From assembly GCA_030644725.1 (NCBI GenBank), contig CP130629.1, positions 1,357,572 through 1,421,571 on the forward strand: a DNA stretch of 64,000 nucleotides. Reading direction: 5' to 3'. Made by a program: the position numbers and the translations under genes. Positions 62,256 through 64,000 of this stretch are shown here, one piece after another. Each line of letters opens with the position of its first letter. The first letter of the stretch is position 1. The DNA is from Candidatus Electrothrix communis. GTDB taxonomy: Bacteria; Desulfobacterota; Desulfobulbia; Desulfobulbales; Desulfobulbaceae. Under the pieces are notes generated by a model. The model ran no database searches. It had not been told where the DNA came from and worked only from the letters and a program-made list of their open reading frames with translations.

Positions 62256-63529
62256 ACAGAATACTTGTTATCGGAGGCGGAGCTGCGGGTATGCTCGCCG
62301 CAGGACAGGCCGCAGCAAGCGGGGCAGAGGTGGTCGTACTGGAAAAGATGCCGCGACCGGGACGCAAAATTGCCATCTCTGGCAAGGGACGCTGCAATCT
62401 GACCAATAGCGCAGACCTCCCGGAGTTCATCAATCATTTTGGCAGAAACGGACGTTTTCTCCGCCAGGCCTTTCAGCATTTCTTTAATCAGGACCTTGTC
62501 CAATTTTTTCAGGAACAAGGCCTTGAGCTGATCACCGAGCGCGGAGGACGGATCTTTCCCGAAAAAGGCAGGGCACCGGATGTCGTCAAGATTTTGCGGC
62601 AATGGCTGGAGGATTTATCGGTTTCTCTCCGTCCTGATTCAGCAGTGGAAAAGCTGCTGCTGAAAGACGGGCGGATTGAGGGTGTTCTCTGCAACGGCAA
62701 TCCCGTGTACGGCAAGGCGGTTATTCTTGCCACCGGTGGAACCTCTTATCCGGCAACCGGCTCAACCGGGGACGGCTATGCACTGGCCGAGTCAGTCGGC
62801 CACAGCATCGAGCCGATCCGGCCCGGCCTTGTCCCTGTTACAACCCAGGGTGATCTTGCCCGGAGGCTCACCGGCCTCCATCTGCGCAATGTCGGGGTTC
62901 GGCTCACTATTTCCGATCCTGCCAGCAACAAAAAAGGGCAGAAAAGACAGAAGAAACTCTATGCATTCGGTGAACTTCTGTTCATGAAGTACGGCCTGTC
63001 CGGGCCGGTCATCCTGACTCTGAGCAACGAGATCGTTGATGCCCTGCGGGCGGATAAACAGGTCAACTTGGTGCTGGACCTCAAGCCAGCTCTTGATGAC
63101 CAAAAACTGGATGCCCGCCTCCAACGTGATTTTCTGCAACGGCATAAGGAGCCCATGCATTCGGTGCTGCGGGGCCTGATGCCGGAAAAATTGGTGCAGG
63201 TCTGTCTTGCTGAAACCGGCCTTGTCGCTGACCGTCTTGCCGGAGAGGTACGAGCGGATGAGCGCAAACGGTTACGCTTTTGGCTAAAAAATATCCCTTT
63301 TCAGGTCACCGGATATCACGGTTTTAAAGAGGCCATTATCACCTGCGGCGGCGTGGCGTTGAAAGAGGTTGATCCCCGCACTATGGCTTCAAAATGCTGC
63401 CCCGGCCTCTATCTGGCTGGCGAACTGCTTGACCTCCAGGCGGATACCGGGGGATATAATCTCCAGGCCGCTTTTTCCACGGGCTGGTTGGCGGGCCGTT
63501 CTGCTGCGGAGTATTGTCACGCTTCGTGA
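62252..63529 (+). CDS. HI0933-like NAD(P)/FAD-dependent oxidoreductase (BaiN family)
   Basis: 425 residues. The FAD-binding dinucleotide motif is VIGGGAAGMLAAGQAA (about 5-20); KISGKGRCNLTNS is here AISGKGRCNLTNSADLP, a hallmark of this family, followed by VILATGGTSYPATGSTGDGY and the C-terminal GLYLAGELLDLQADTGGYNL. Members reduce or oxidise unknown substrates; one family member has been linked to bile acid metabolism. The first ATG overlaps the antiporter stop (ATGA), so it closes the co-directional run. Confidence 0.93.
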   Translation: MNRILVIGGGAAGMLAAGQAAASGAEVVVLEKMPRPGRKIAISGKGRCNLTNSADLPEFINHFGRNGRFLRQAFQHFFNQDLVQFFQEQGLELITERGGRIFPEKGRAPDVVKILRQWLEDLSVSLRPDSAVEKLLLKDGRIEGVLCNGNPVYGKAVILATGGTSYPATGSTGDGYALAESVGHSIEPIRPGLVPVTTQGDLARRLTGLHLRNVGVRLTISDPASNKKGQKRQKKLYAFGELLFMKYGLSGPVILTLSNEIVDALRADKQVNLVLDLKPALDDQKLDARLQRDFLQRHKEPMHSVLRGLMPEKLVQVCLAETGLVADRLAGEVRADERKRLRFWLKNIPFQVTGYHGFKEAIITCGGVALKEVDPRTMASKCCPGLYLAGELLDLQADTGGYNLQAAFSTGWLAGRSAAEYCHAS

Positions 63530-63689
63530 TATACAACCCCAAGAGGACGGAACAACGCTTATTGTTATTGACTGGGACAGCTTGACGTTGCAAAATATGC
63601 CGAAGCAAGCATTCAAAATCTGTGAAGAAAAAGACCTTGACTGGAAAAAAATGGCATTGTTCCCTGATGATGTTGACGTTATAGAATGA
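63530..63689 (+). pseudogene. Short Asp/Trp-rich frame without a clear start
   Basis: The frame ending at 63689 reads LRDIQPQEDGTTLIVIDWDS, LTLQNMPKQAFKICEEKDLD and WKKMALFPDDVDVIE. It is protein-like but has no credible start after the flavoprotein stop. It may be the 3' remnant of a larger gene or a small gene with an unusual start. Confidence 0.35.
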
Positions 63690-63747
63690 GTTATTAGATT
63701 ATCGATATTGTACTCTGGTGGAACAAACAATTATGGAGATATCTCTT

Positions 63748-64000
63748 ATGAAATGTAAGTTATTTTGGCTGATCTTAAGTATCGGTCTCGTTTTTACTAC
63801 ACCGGGTTTTGCTGAACATAATTGGACAAAACAAATAGCAATGTTCAAACCAATGGTGGTTAATGTAGAACGCTCAAGACAAATCCCATTCGGGACTGAA
63901 AGTAAAGGGAAAAATAAAGCAACAGGTTTTATTGTAGATGCTGAAAGGGGGATCATTGCCACCAACCAACACGTTACTGGAATCAGTCCTTCTGATGTGA
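63748..64000 (+). CDS. Secreted trypsin-like serine protease, N-terminal fragment
   Basis: Open to the window edge, at least 84 residues. The ATG at 63748 is preferred over 63733 because GGAGAT lies nine bases before it. A signal peptide (KLFWLILSIGLVFTTPGFA, then EHNW) precedes the start of a trypsin-like fold: ATGFIVDAERGIIATNQHVT, in which His of 'NQHVT' would be the catalytic base. Only the first strand pair is visible, so activity and full domains are unknown. Confidence 0.7.
   Translation, partial: MKCKLFWLILSIGLVFTTPGFAEHNWTKQIAMFKPMVVNVERSRQIPFGTESKGKNKATGFIVDAERGIIATNQHVTGISPSDV

Overview
The window reads as chromosomal DNA of a Gram-negative, anaerobic-type Desulfobacterota, most like the Desulfobulbales and possibly the filamentous cable-bacteria branch. 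This is inferred from gene families only: beta-lysine osmolyte genes (ablA/ablB), a spore-photolyase-like radical SAM protein, a cobalamin-independent methionine-synthase core protein, NfeD/stomatin, Cache-PAS sensors with a Cys-rich tail, RRM and cold-shock proteins, lipoprotein and Tat signals, and many STAND-like ATPases with dispersed palindromic repeats. No rRNA, convincing tRNA or CRISPR array is visible.

Layout. 1-10.8 kb is mostly housekeeping: a partial fused MFS/spermidine-synthase-like membrane protein, a Gfo/Idh oxidoreductase, an orphan LivF ATPase, a CBS protein, bifunctional Nnr, a MORN protein, the stomatin/NfeD pair, a nucleoside transporter, a CAP lipoprotein and SixA. 10.8-19.6 kb holds a degenerate metallopeptidase-like protein, the queuosine genes queD-queE, a nucleotide-sugar dehydrogenase, an SplB-like protein, a methyltransferase, an HU-like/DUF4469-type protein and an MFS transporter.

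19.6-26.1 kb is an accessory region. It has an AAA ATPase fused to a PD-(D/E)XK-like domain, an Rpn-type nuclease gene flanked by about 43-bp direct repeats, and a tight three-gene unit: a small membrane protein, a P-loop NTPase, and a winged-helix/TPR protein with seven near-identical 120-bp repeats. This looks like a STAND NTPase split into separate polypeptides. An orphan HicB-like antitoxin gene lies between lysS and a decayed copy of the lysS 3' end. Then come lysS-ablB-ablA (N-acetyl-beta-lysine osmolyte) and a core-MetE protein.

31.6-40.5 kb carries small membrane proteins, a deaminase, a frameshifted L,D-transpeptidase-like gene, a DegT aminotransferase, panD, a cupin, panC, a YfgM-like protein and a split RluA-family pseudouridine synthase. 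40.5-45 kb is a second accessory cluster of two membrane-tethered STAND-like ATPases, one with a Gly/Val-rich membrane domain, separated by a palindromic repeat. 45-50.6 kb is gene-poor, with SnoaL-like, Lys-rich small, cold-shock and RRM proteins, a truncated beta-helix gene, a Tat flavodoxin and a group II intron remnant without its reverse transcriptase. 50.6-52.7 kb is an A+T-rich pair, a trypsin-like protease and a class 3 lipase, resembling a mobile effector module. 53.2-64 kb returns to housekeeping: MoaB/Mog, purM, a DUF2065 protein, then a co-directional run mgtE - HtrA-like protease - Cache/PAS sensor - antiporter/USP - HI0933-like flavoprotein, ending in a partial trypsin-like protease.

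The strongest candidates for something undescribed are the split STAND unit with its shared Asn/Ile/Gly motif, the protease-lipase pair, and the repeated pattern of single genes (Rpn, HicB) flanked by duplicated host sequence.
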